From JALGWN01 sp964598025 (GTDB lineage: Bacteria; Arandabacterota; Arandabacteria; Arandabacterales; Arandabacteraceae): DNA of 47,504 nucleotides. The stretch lies in assembly GCA_964598025.1 (NCBI GenBank), contig CAZRAU010000015.1, positions 1 to 47,504 of the forward strand, given 5' to 3'. The position numbers and the translations under genes were made by a program. A model generated the notes under the pieces. That model had not been told where the DNA came from and did not search any database. It worked only from the letters and a program-made list of their open reading frames with translations. This document shows positions 17,833-25,662 of this stretch, in pieces. Position 1 is the first letter of the stretch, and every line of letters begins with the position of its first letter.

Positions 17833-18285
17833 ATGAAGCTCTCTGAAACGATTACGCCTGGGAGGATTAACCTCAATCTAACGGCGACCACCAGGGAAAC
17901 AGTCCTGGAGGAGCTGGTAGGGCTTCTGCACCTCAAACCGTCCGCTCGCAAAGCACTCCTGCAGACGCTTCAGACCAGAGAAGAGCTTGGCTCCACTGCT
18001 GTTGGCGACGGTATTGCCATCCCACATTGTCGTTCGCTTGTGGTCGGTGAAGTCCTGGTCGCAGTAGGGCGATCAGTGCGGGGCGTCAGTTTCAGGGCCT
18101 CAGACAGGAGGCGCGTGAAACTGTTCTTCCTGATAGTTGCACCACCGGCAGGAGACCCCGGAGATTACCTGATCATATTGGGTTCGGTCGCCCAGGTGGC
18201 ACGGCTTCTCGCCAAGGACAGACGGCTCAAGGCGATCACAACAGCTCAGCACTTCATCAGTCTGGTCAAGGAGCTCGAGGAATGA
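17833..18285 (+). CDS. PTS IIA-type regulatory protein (PtsN-like)
   Basis: This 150-residue protein has the fold of the nitrogen-type phosphotransferase IIA protein. The phosphorylatable histidine is His65 in GDGIAIPHCRS, the hallmark of this family. KLFFLIVAP and a C-terminal LGSVAQVARLL segment fit as well. No transport domains are attached and no sugar genes are nearby, so a regulatory role is likelier than sugar uptake. Its stop overlaps the next gene in an ATGA, which predicts coupled translation with the zinc-ribbon protein. It begins 36 bases after the QueG-like gene. Confidence 0.85.
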   Translation: MKLSETITPGRINLNLTATTRETVLEELVGLLHLKPSARKALLQTLQTREELGSTAVGDGIAIPHCRSLVVGEVLVAVGRSVRGVSFRASDRRRVKLFFLIVAPPAGDPGDYLIILGSVAQVARLLAKDRRLKAITTAQHFISLVKELEE

Positions 18286-18635
18286 ACCCCCAGCTACAAG
18301 TACTGATTGCACTTCAAGACATACTCCTGCTTATCAGGGACTCCAAAGACCCCTCGAGCCAGCGTGCTATGGACAAGATAGGCTTCGAGCTGACCAACAT
18401 TGAGTCCCTCGAGGCCACAAAGACGGACTTGGAGCGTCAGCTCAAACCGGCTATTCGAAGCGAGTACACCAGAGCACAGCAGCGTTATGGCAGGATTGTT
18501 GCACCGGTCATCAACAGCATCTGCTACGGCTGCTTCGTCAAGATCCCCTACGCAATAGACGGAGCCGATGATCGGAACAAGACCTTGTACCGTTGTGAGA
18601 ACTGCGGCATGTTCCTCTACTGGGTGGACAAATAG
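18282..18635 (+). CDS. Short coiled-coil zinc-ribbon protein
   Basis: The 117-residue protein has a helical N-terminal half with coiled-coil character (IGFELTNIESLEATKTDLERQL) and a C-terminal zinc ribbon made by two CxxC pairs (SICYGCFVKIP and YRCENCGMFLYW, near residues 81-84 and 105-108). It resembles a shortened form of the COG1579-type C4 zinc-ribbon family, whose role is not settled. Translation is coupled to the PTS IIA gene through the ATGA overlap, suggesting a linked regulatory function. Confidence 0.75.
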   Translation: MNPQLQVLIALQDILLLIRDSKDPSSQRAMDKIGFELTNIESLEATKTDLERQLKPAIRSEYTRAQQRYGRIVAPVINSICYGCFVKIPYAIDGADDRNKTLYRCENCGMFLYWVDK

Positions 18636-18743
18636 AGGACCTGTCCGGAACCAGCCAGTCCGCTTCTCCAACCCGATTCCACAGCGGTGTCACTCCAGTG
18701 GCAACGAATGGTTTGTGTGGCGTCGCCTCTCCGCGGCCGACGG

Positions 18744-18929
18744 TACGTCGCAGCGAGGAGAGATAAGCGTAACACAGCAGACGGATGTTTTTCACCCTCC
18801 ACCATGATACAGGCCGGTCAAAGACGTCCGGATGCAAGGCTTGCGAAGTCTCGACGAACGAGACGTACCGTTACGTACGTCGCAGCGAGGAGAGATAAGC
18901 GTAACACAGCAGACGGATGTTTTTCACCC
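18744..18929. repeat. Palindromic intergenic repeat, one partial and one full copy (132-bp period)
   Basis: The block from TACGTCGCAGCGAGG to TTTTTCACCC occurs at 18744-18797 and again at 18876-18929, a period of 132 bases. The full copy begins near GGTCAAAG at about 18816. Its core is a hairpin, GACGTAC-cgttac-GTACGTC (18862-18881). A diverged version of the same unit is tandemly repeated at 47198-47504. The 418-base gap that holds it (18636-19053) contains no gene; open frames here are shadows of the repeat. Confidence 0.8.
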
Positions 18930-18957
18930 GCCTGGGGCTTTTTCGGCCCCAAGCCTA

Positions 18958-18986
18958 TTGACACCAGCGCACTTCAACGGTAGTGT
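18958..18986 (+). promoter_or_regulatory. Sigma-70-type promoter for the ParA-fusion gene
   Basis: A perfect TTGACA (18958-18963) and TAGTGT (18981-18986) are separated by 17 bases. The site lies just after the repeat copies and about 70 bases before the ATG at 19054. Confidence 0.55.
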
Positions 18987-19053
18987 AGCATAGTCTGTAA
19001 CTGCATCGGCACCGAAGAGTACGGATCCATTGGAAGGAGGTCGAGACTCTGAG

Positions 19054-20124
19054 ATGAGGCGTATAGCGATCGCAAACCAGAAGGGCGGCTGCGGGAAGAC
19101 CACCACGGCTGTCTGTCTAGCACTCTGTCTTAAGGACATGGGAAGCAAGGTCTTGGTGACGGATATGGATCCGCAAGGAAGCGCCACTCAGTCGCTTTAC
19201 CCAGATAAGGAATCCCTGGAGCATACCGTTTACGACCTGTTGGTCGATTCCGATACGGTTCCGGTTGCCGGCGTCATAAACCGTATCGATTCGAATCTCG
19301 ACTTGCTGCCGGCCACTGTAGTCCTGAGTTCGGCCGAGCAGATGCTGGCCGGCAAGGAACGAAGAGAGGAGAGGCTCAGGCGCATCCTGGACCGCGTCGA
19401 GGACGATTACGAATTCACGATCATCGATTCGCCACCGAACATAGGCCTGCTTACATTCAACGCCCTGACGGCGGCCGATGAGGTCATAATCCCGGTCGAC
19501 CCGTCCTTCTTCTCGCTGCAAGGTGTTTCGAGGGTCGTTGAGGCGCTCGAGCTCCTCGAAAACATAAACGGCCACAAGACTACCTACCGCGTGCTGGCCA
19601 CGATGTATGATTCCCGCACAAGGATTAGCCGGGAATTGGTTTCGGCATTGAGGACCAGCTATGCGGGCTCCTGCTTCAACACGATCATCAGAAACAACAT
19701 AACGCTCAAGGAGTCCACCGGTTTCGGAGTGCCTATAACCAACTACCGAGACTCACGAGGTTTTTCTGATTACCGGTCGCTGGCCCATGAGGTTCTCGGG
19801 GACAGTGCGACTCAGAAGGCCATCGAGATCGAGGCCATCCAGAATTTTCTGGCTCCCAGAAGAATAGGAGGAGGAGTGCTTTTCTCCTACATGGACAGTG
19901 ATGTGGATGACGTCCAGATCGAGGGCGATTTCAATTCCTGGGAGCACTCCCGAGATGTGTTGCTGGATGTCGACGGCAGGGGCCTCTGGCAGCGGGTTAT
20001 GACCCTAAAACCGGGCGAACACCGTTACCGTTTCGTTGTCGATGGGCGTGCGGTGATCGATCCGAATAACGCTCATACCGAATTCCTGGATGGCCGTGGG
20101 CTGGTCTCGGTGACCGAGATATAG
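19054..20124 (+). CDS. ParA/Soj-type ATPase fused to an AMPK-beta/CBM48-like glycogen-binding domain
   Basis: The product has 356 residues from the ATG at 19054; GGAGG lies 13 bases upstream, slightly far. Residues 1 to about 255 are a ParA-family ATPase: deviant Walker A KGGCGKTTT with signature Lys10, switch DMDPQGSATQ, FTIIDSPPNIG and IIPVDPSFFSLQG. ParA proteins form dimers on DNA or membranes to position cargo. Residues about 275-356 are a separate beta domain. It contains VQIEGDFNSWEHS, GLWQRVMTLKPGEHRYRFVVDGRAVIDPNN and a GLVSV ending, the pattern of the isoamylase N-terminal/AMPK-beta glycogen-binding fold. No parB or chromosome-partition genes are adjacent. I infer a positioning ATPase for glycogen or another alpha-glucan-linked cargo; this is untested. 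Confidence 0.85.
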   Translation: MRRIAIANQKGGCGKTTTAVCLALCLKDMGSKVLVTDMDPQGSATQSLYPDKESLEHTVYDLLVDSDTVPVAGVINRIDSNLDLLPATVVLSSAEQMLAGKERREERLRRILDRVEDDYEFTIIDSPPNIGLLTFNALTAADEVIIPVDPSFFSLQGVSRVVEALELLENINGHKTTYRVLATMYDSRTRISRELVSALRTSYAGSCFNTIIRNNITLKESTGFGVPITNYRDSRGFSDYRSLAHEVLGDSATQKAIEIEAIQNFLAPRRIGGGVLFSYMDSDVDDVQIEGDFNSWEHSRDVLLDVDGRGLWQRVMTLKPGEHRYRFVVDGRAVIDPNNAHTEFLDGRGLVSVTEI

Positions 20125-20130
20125 CATGGG

Positions 20131-21477
20131 TCAGTGCAGCTTGTAGATGCTGCCCCCGATAAACTCTCTTAGGAGTGAGTCTTCGGGCACAGCCGATTCA
20201 TCCTCATAGGGCTCGATCTGCGACAGGAGATTGTGGATCCGTTCCGCCCTTATGTAGGCATCCCGGCGTTTGGGGTCGCCGGCCCATTCGCGTATGAACT
20301 CGGGGAAGTACTTGTACGAGTATTTCTTGTGGAAAGGAAGCTCATAAGGCAGAGCCCCGTTCAAGACGTAGTCGGCGTCGTGGATAAAGGGTATTATGTG
20401 TTTAAGCTCGCTCCTCCTGACGTAGTGCCAGTGGCCGATAGTCTGCCTGGGGTCATATCCCCTCTGGGCATGGTCGCGGACCATTCTGCGCAGTAACCTG
20501 ATGTCCGTCCACCGAAGGAAGTTCTGATCCCGGTCTTTCAGGATATAGACCGTCTCTATGTAGACTTTGTACTTGAGCTCGTCATCCACGCTCTGAGTGA
20601 GGGGTTCATAAAGCCCGTGCAGGGTGTCGATGAGGATAACCTGATTCCGTCCTATGGAGATATCGGTGGTATCCAATCTCCGCTTGCCGGTGACAAAGTC
20701 ATAATACGGCATCTTGACCGTCTCGCCTTCGGCAAGAGACTTGAGATGCTTGTTGATGAGGGGTATGTCCAGAGCTTCGGGTGTCTCGAAGTCGTAGTCA
20801 CCATGTTCGTCCTTGGGATGTACCTCCAGGTCGAAGAAGTAGTGATCGAGATTGAGAAGGACGGTTTCGATACCCAGCTCCTTGAGCCGCCCGGCCAGCT
20901 TGGCGGTGGTGGTTGTTTTACCGGAGGACGACGGTCCGGCGACGATTATCAGCTTCGTACCCTTCTGTGAGGATATGGCATCGGCGGCGCGGAACACGCC
21001 GTCGGTGTAAGATCGGTCGGCGTCCGTTATCAGTTGGGGGAAACTGCCGTCTTTGATCCGTTCGTTCAGATTGTCGACGGTCCCGCACCCATGCTCCAGG
21101 TTCCACAGAAGATTCTCATACATCAGGCGGTATGGAAGCCGGCTCCTCTTGTCCCCGGCCTTTCCCCTGTTCTCCCTCTGCCTGCGCCGGTATTCCCGGT
21201 ATACTATGTAGGCCTTGGCCGTCTTGGCATGGCCGTTCTCGATCAGCACTTTCTCGACGACATCCTGTACTTCTTCAACCGAGGGCATGTCGGGAGGCGG
21301 ATAGGCATGGCTGAGAACCTGAACAACCTCGTCGGAGAGCTTTCGGCTCAGGTCCTTGTTATGGCCACCTACCGCGGCAGCCGCTTTGTAGATGGCCGTG
21401 GTGACTCTGTCCTGGTCGAACTCGGCGACGCTCCCATCGCGCTTCACGATATGTGTGATCGCCTTCTGCGGTTTCAT
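20131..21477 (-). CDS. ATP-cone domain fused to a uridine-kinase/phosphoribulokinase-like nucleoside kinase
   Basis: The chain has 448 residues; the ATG at 21477 is chosen over a GTG nine bases upstream because GGAG is better spaced from it. Residues about 5-100 form an ATP-cone (THIVKRDGSVAEFDQDRVTTAIYKAA and a later YIVYREYRRRQ), the nucleotide-sensing domain of ribonucleotide reductases and NrdR. Residues from about 175 form a uridine-kinase-type P-loop kinase: IIVAGPSSSGKTTTTAKL, NLDHYFFD, LIDTLHGLY. It lies 6 bases from the convergent ParA-fusion gene. The cone could make a salvage kinase respond to the ATP/dATP level. The exact substrate is not evident. Confidence 0.88.
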   Translation of the reverse strand: MKPQKAITHIVKRDGSVAEFDQDRVTTAIYKAAAAVGGHNKDLSRKLSDEVVQVLSHAYPPPDMPSVEEVQDVVEKVLIENGHAKTAKAYIVYREYRRRQRENRGKAGDKRSRLPYRLMYENLLWNLEHGCGTVDNLNERIKDGSFPQLITDADRSYTDGVFRAADAISSQKGTKLIIVAGPSSSGKTTTTAKLAGRLKELGIETVLLNLDHYFFDLEVHPKDEHGDYDFETPEALDIPLINKHLKSLAEGETVKMPYYDFVTGKRRLDTTDISIGRNQVILIDTLHGLYEPLTQSVDDELKYKVYIETVYILKDRDQNFLRWTDIRLLRRMVRDHAQRGYDPRQTIGHWHYVRRSELKHIIPFIHDADYVLNGALPYELPFHKKYSYKYFPEFIREWAGDPKRRDAYIRAERIHNLLSQIEPYEDESAVPEDSLLREFIGGSIYKLH

Positions 21478-21599
21478 GGTGCACACTCCGCTACATTACG
21501 CAATCAATGCTAACTCTATAACATGTCGGTTCGACTATCAAGGGCATATCGCACTCCACGCGATCCATAGCTTTGCCGTCGAAGCGGCAACGCCGCGTG

Positions 21600-23066
21600 T
21601 CATTCAAAGGGCGTACCGGCCTTGATCAGGGCCTCGATGTAAGCCGCGTAATGCTTGTTAAGCTCCGCCGACTGCACGATGACCGCGCTCTCGTTGTTCT
21701 CCTCAAGGGCATGATAAGACCAGTTCGTGGAACCGACGACGGCGAAGGCATCGTCGACTATCGCCATCTTGGCATGTGTCGTGACATCCTGTGAATCCTC
21801 GTATACCTTGCCGCCTGCGGCCTCAAGCTTCCTCATGAATGCGACCCGGTCCGGCGGGGCGCCTCCGCGCCAGCCCATGTCGCAGACCAGACGGACGTCT
21901 ATCCCATCCACTGCGGCTTCCACCAGCTCGGCGAGCACCATATTGGTAAGACTCGGGACCTCATCCGGCTCCTTGGTCTCGCTGGCCGTTCGCGGAGTGG
22001 ATTCATAGTACCGGGCATCCGCCATGGCGATCCAGATCCTGTCGGTGGCGCCGTCGATGAGTTTCTTGAGCTCGGAAGCATAGAGGCGGTTGGGAATCGG
22101 CCTGACCCTTGCACCATCGAACCACTCCAGCGACGCGTCGTCGAACTCCGCCGCCTTGAGGTCCTCTCTCTCCCTCTTGAGTGCTATGGCAATAGCCTCG
22201 GGGGTGTGCTTAGATTCGACATCAAGCGCCTCCAGATCCACGTCGCCTTCGAGATTGATCCTGCCCAGGATTCTCACGGTCTCACCCGGGGCCTCGCTGA
22301 AGAACAGGGGCTCCAGAATCAGGGTCTCTTCCAAAGGTCCCTCACGCACGGCAACCTTCAGATCATCGAAGTATACATAGCCTGTGTGGGACTCGGGATC
22401 GTATGAAGCCGAATCACATTCATCTGTGATCAACACGTACCTACCCGAAGACTCGAGGAACTTCTCCGCCGGGATCGGCTCGATGGGCGAGGCATACTCG
22501 CGGTCGCTTACGTCCATGATCCCTTCGAAGTACTTCGTGAAGGCCCGGGCCACCCCCTTCGAATCGATCACGACATTGGCCTCATTGTTGCCGTCCAGGG
22601 CGTAGTGGCTCCAGTTGGTCGAACCCACGACCGTATATCTGCCGTCCACGATTACCAGTTTGGTGTGGCTGGTGGTGGCCGGGGGGTCGAAGTAGACTTC
22701 CACTCCGCTCCTGTCGAGCACCTGTGCCACGTCGCGATTCCCCTCAGTGTTTTCGAGATTCCAGTCAGCCCGCTCGACCACCACCCGCACACGCGCCCCC
22801 CTCTCGGAAGCATCGATGAGGTCGCATATCATGGCATTGGTCTTGCTTGCGGGGTAGTGAAAATAGAAGCGGCTTTGATAAAGAATTACATCCACCGACC
22901 GATCGGCCGACTTAAGCAGGGAGTGTACGGCCGGGAAAAACTCGCGGTCATCGGCTGAGGCCACTGCGGCGCTGATCCCAGCCGGGGAGGTAAGCCTGAG
23001 GTAGATCACCAGCGCCGCCACTATGCACAAAGCAAACACGATCGATACGACCAAGTTCCTCTTCAC
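21600..23066 (-). CDS. Membrane-anchored phospholipase D-like protein
   Basis: The 488-residue protein starts at GTG behind GGAGG. An N-terminal hydrophobic segment (VVSIVFALCIVAALVIYL) would export or anchor it. Two HKD motifs define the superfamily: HTKLVIVDGRYTVVGSTNW (His134, Lys136, Asp141) and HAKMAIVDDAFAVVGSTNW (His431, Lys433, Asp438). Between the HKD halves lies a beta-rich insert of about 140 residues (residues about 205-330) that is not part of the standard fold; in it YVLITDECDSASYDP and LEPLFFSEAPGETVRILGRI are visible. Substrate could be phospholipid or nucleic acid. It lies 122 bases upstream of the kinase gene, both on the minus strand. Confidence 0.88.
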   Translation of the reverse strand: MKRNLVVSIVFALCIVAALVIYLRLTSPAGISAAVASADDREFFPAVHSLLKSADRSVDVILYQSRFYFHYPASKTNAMICDLIDASERGARVRVVVERADWNLENTEGNRDVAQVLDRSGVEVYFDPPATTSHTKLVIVDGRYTVVGSTNWSHYALDGNNEANVVIDSKGVARAFTKYFEGIMDVSDREYASPIEPIPAEKFLESSGRYVLITDECDSASYDPESHTGYVYFDDLKVAVREGPLEETLILEPLFFSEAPGETVRILGRINLEGDVDLEALDVESKHTPEAIAIALKREREDLKAAEFDDASLEWFDGARVRPIPNRLYASELKKLIDGATDRIWIAMADARYYESTPRTASETKEPDEVPSLTNMVLAELVEAAVDGIDVRLVCDMGWRGGAPPDRVAFMRKLEAAGGKVYEDSQDVTTHAKMAIVDDAFAVVGSTNWSYHALEENNESAVIVQSAELNKHYAAYIEALIKAGTPFE

Positions 23067-23090
23067 GATGAATACCTCCTATAATGTCGC

Positions 23091-23119
23091 TTGATGGACT
23101 GTCTCTAATCCTATATGAT
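23091..23119 (+). promoter_or_regulatory. Sigma-70-type promoter of the metal-uptake operon
   Basis: TTGATG (23091-23096) and TATGAT (23114-23119) have a 17-base spacer and stand 35 bases before the GTG start of the binding protein gene. I see no clear long inverted repeat that would be a Zur or DtxR-type operator. Confidence 0.6.
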
Positions 23120-23154
23120 ACCGGTGAAGGGTACAAGTCCGAACGGAGGTCAAG

Positions 23155-24024
23155 GTGTGCGGACGTAGTATGCTGCTTATCGGGCTCGGCGCCCTCTTGC
23201 TCGCCGGCACATCCAAAGCGGCCCCGGTCAAGGCCGCGGCCAGCATCCACCCGATCTCTGCGATCGTCAGGGAAATCGGGGGCGACAGCGTGGAGGTCAC
23301 CACAATAGTCCCTCCCGGCACCGATCCCCATCACTTCGAGCTCACACCCAGGACGGCAAGGGCAATATACGAGGCTGATGCGATCTTCCTCATCGGAGAC
23401 CATTTCGACGAATGGGTGTTGCCTGGAGAGGGCAAAGACCTCGAGAACTGCCTGATTGTCCGTTTCCATGAGGGCTTCGGCGAATCCCTTCTCGCCATGG
23501 GGCGCACCTTCAATCCCCACTTCTGGCTGGACCCGCTCTACGCCAAGTCGATTGGAGAGATAACTGCCGAGGCACTTTGCCGCGTAGACCCCGCGAATTG
23601 TGCTTATTACGGCCGGCGGGCCGAGATCTTCGGCATGGAGATCGACTCGCTACATACCTCTGTCAGATCCCGGCTCGAAAAGAGCGGTTTCAACGACTTC
23701 GTTTCATTCCACCCTGCATGGAGCTACTTCGCTCGAAGATACGGTTTACACGAACACGGCACGCTCGAAATCTCCCATGAGCAGGAACCTTCAGCGAAAC
23801 ACATCGGCGGAGTAGTCAGGGAGATGATAAGAAACGGCGTGAGATTTATCGTTGTAGAGGATTTTTCCAACCTGGACCTGGCGGAAAGCGTGGCCTTACA
23901 GACTGGGGCACGCATCATATCGCTGGACCCGCTGGGGGGGGACGACATGCCGGGCCGGGTTACGTATGCCGAGCTCTTGGATCACAATGTATCGGTAATC
24001 GAGAAGACGGTTCTGGGGGAATAG
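23155..24024 (+). CDS. Metal ABC transporter substrate-binding protein (ZnuA/TroA-like)
   Basis: The product has 289 residues. A GTG start with GGAGG five bases upstream leads directly into a signal peptide (MLLIGLGALLLAGTSKA). The cluster A-I binding protein fold shows its metal ligands: His in GTDPHHFELTP, His in FNPHFWLDP, His in SFHPAWSYFARRYGL and a late Asp in ISLDPLGGDD. The pattern fits zinc or manganese binding. The histidine-rich loop seen in many ZnuA proteins is absent. It heads an operon with the ATPase and permease genes, so it delivers the metal from the periplasm. The exact metal is an inference. Confidence 0.9.
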   Translation: MCGRSMLLIGLGALLLAGTSKAAPVKAAASIHPISAIVREIGGDSVEVTTIVPPGTDPHHFELTPRTARAIYEADAIFLIGDHFDEWVLPGEGKDLENCLIVRFHEGFGESLLAMGRTFNPHFWLDPLYAKSIGEITAEALCRVDPANCAYYGRRAEIFGMEIDSLHTSVRSRLEKSGFNDFVSFHPAWSYFARRYGLHEHGTLEISHEQEPSAKHIGGVVREMIRNGVRFIVVEDFSNLDLAESVALQTGARIISLDPLGGDDMPGRVTYAELLDHNVSVIEKTVLGE

Positions 24025-24031
24025 CGCCGCG

Positions 24032-24811
24032 ATGGCAGACTCAATCGTCGAACTGCGGAACGTATGGGTGTGGCTGGGCAAGAACCTGGCCCTGCGTGAC
24101 GTGTCGCTCGCTGTGGAGAACGGGAAATTCATAGGCCTGATGGGGCCGAATGGCGGCGGCAAGACCACGCTCTTGAGGACCATAGCCGGACTCATAAAGC
24201 CGGACCGCGGAAGCCTGGTCATGTCCGGGGCCGCCCCCGGGACCATAGGCTACGTGCCCCAGGAGGAGAGCCTCGATCCTGAATTCCCCGTGACCGTGCA
24301 GGACGTGGTCGAGATGGGGCTCTATGGATCACTGGGCCTGTTCCCAAGACTTGACGAGGGCCAGAAGGAGCGGGTGGACCGCGTGCTCGACATGGTCGGC
24401 ATGAAGTCCCTGAGGCGAAGGATGATCGGGGAGCTCTCCGGTGGGCAGAAGCAACGTGTCTTCATAGCGCGCGCCATCGTCGGCCAGCCGAGGTTGCTGC
24501 TACTGGACGAACCGACGACCGGTGTGGACGCCGGGGCGCGGGATGACTTCTATCGACTCCTCTTCGAACTGATGGGCACGCTGTCCCTGACCATAATACT
24601 GGCTTCCCACGACCTGGAGGTCGTACCGACCCAGGTCGACGAGATCGTGTGCGTGAACCAGAAGGTCTTCGTACATGCCGCGCCCGATGAGATCAAAGAC
24701 ACAGAGATTTTCAGAGAGGCTTACGGCTGCGAATTCGAATTCATGCTGCACGGAAGATACCCCCACCGAGTGGTAGAAAAACATCCGAACGGGGAAGATG
24801 ATGTTGAGTGA
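24032..24811 (+). CDS. Metal ABC transporter ATP-binding protein (ZnuC-like)
   Basis: The 259-residue nucleotide-binding subunit has Walker A GPNGGGKTTLL, a Q-loop at YVPQEESLDPEFPVTVQDVV, signature LSGGQKQRVFIARAI, Walker B LLLLDEPTTGVD and switch ASHDLEVV. VQDVVEMGLYG and the LFPRLDEGQK stretch are typical for metal-type members. It is placed seven bases after the binding protein gene and overlaps the permease gene by 14 bases. Energises uptake through the membrane protein encoded next. The C-terminal tail of about 30 residues is charged and poorly conserved. Confidence 0.95.
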   Translation: MADSIVELRNVWVWLGKNLALRDVSLAVENGKFIGLMGPNGGGKTTLLRTIAGLIKPDRGSLVMSGAAPGTIGYVPQEESLDPEFPVTVQDVVEMGLYGSLGLFPRLDEGQKERVDRVLDMVGMKSLRRRMIGELSGGQKQRVFIARAIVGQPRLLLLDEPTTGVDAGARDDFYRLLFELMGTLSLTIILASHDLEVVPTQVDEIVCVNQKVFVHAAPDEIKDTEIFREAYGCEFEFMLHGRYPHRVVEKHPNGEDDVE

Positions 24812-25634
24812 AATGCTGGGCCTGCCGTTTTTTCAGCGGGCCTTGGTCGGTGGTCTTCTGGTTGTGCTGATGCTGTCGGTCCTCTCCTTCTTTGTGGTGC
24901 TGCGGAGGATTTCCTTCATTGGCGTGGGGATATCCCACTCCGCGCTCGGAGGCGTCGCGCTCGGACTCGCACTAGGGGTGGATCCTACGCTCTCGACCAG
25001 CCTCTTCTGTGCCGGAATAGCGCTTCTGATCGGTTTTGTGTCCAGACGGGGGCATGTGCGTGAGGATGCCGCCATCGGTATCACCTTCTCCGGCACGATG
25101 GCGCTGGGTATCGTGATCATCGCCGCATCGGGTGCTTATGTCTCGAGCCTTTTCTCCTATCTCTTCGGCAGCATTCTGTCCATTACCAGAAACGACATCT
25201 ACGTTATCGCAACGTACTGCGGCCTCGTACTTTTCATTGTGGGGGCTCTCTTCAAACACCTGCTGCATGCGAGTTTCGACGAGGACCTTGCCCGAGTGAG
25301 CGGGGTCCCGGTCGGCTTGCTTCACTATCTGCTCCTGGTGTTGATTGCGCTTGCAATCGTGGCTTCCATCAAGCTGGTAGGCATAATCCTGGTCTCCGCC
25401 CTGCTGGTCCTGCCGGCGGCGACAGCCAGCCAGATTGCCCGAACTTACCGGAAGGTGCTTGCTCTTTCGGTCATAACCGCTATTATTGCCCTTGTGGTCG
25501 GGCTCGTGCTGTCCTATGCCTTCGATTTGCCTTCGGGCGCGACCATCGTGCTCTGCTCGTGCCTGATTTTCTTTTTATGTTTCGCTGGGGCCAGGCTGCG
25601 GCGCGGGAGAGAACAAACCAGCGGAGGCAGCTGA
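24798..25634 (+). CDS. Metal ABC transporter permease (ZnuB-like)
   Basis: This 278-residue integral membrane protein has about eight or nine helices and the hallmarks of ABC-3 permeases: FVVLRRISFIGVGISHSALGGVALG near the N-terminus, LFGSILSITRNDIYVI in the middle, and SIKLVGIILVSALLVLPAATASQIAR in the second half. The first of two adjacent ATG codons is used; starts at 24801 or 24813 are possible. It overlaps the ATPase gene, so the proteins are made together. The following lipoprotein gene starts 28 bases after the stop. Confidence 0.95.
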   Translation: MMLSEMLGLPFFQRALVGGLLVVLMLSVLSFFVVLRRISFIGVGISHSALGGVALGLALGVDPTLSTSLFCAGIALLIGFVSRRGHVREDAAIGITFSGTMALGIVIIAASGAYVSSLFSYLFGSILSITRNDIYVIATYCGLVLFIVGALFKHLLHASFDEDLARVSGVPVGLLHYLLLVLIALAIVASIKLVGIILVSALLVLPAATASQIARTYRKVLALSVITAIIALVVGLVLSYAFDLPSGATIVLCSCLIFFLCFAGARLRRGREQTSGGS

Positions 25635-25662
25635 ACAAATCGAATACCATATGGAGGTTGAT

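Noticed and set aside
18929..18951. GGGGC-tttttc-GGCCCC hairpin as an intrinsic terminator
   Set aside because: The T-run is in the loop and no T-tail follows, so it is more likely part of the repeat's flank.
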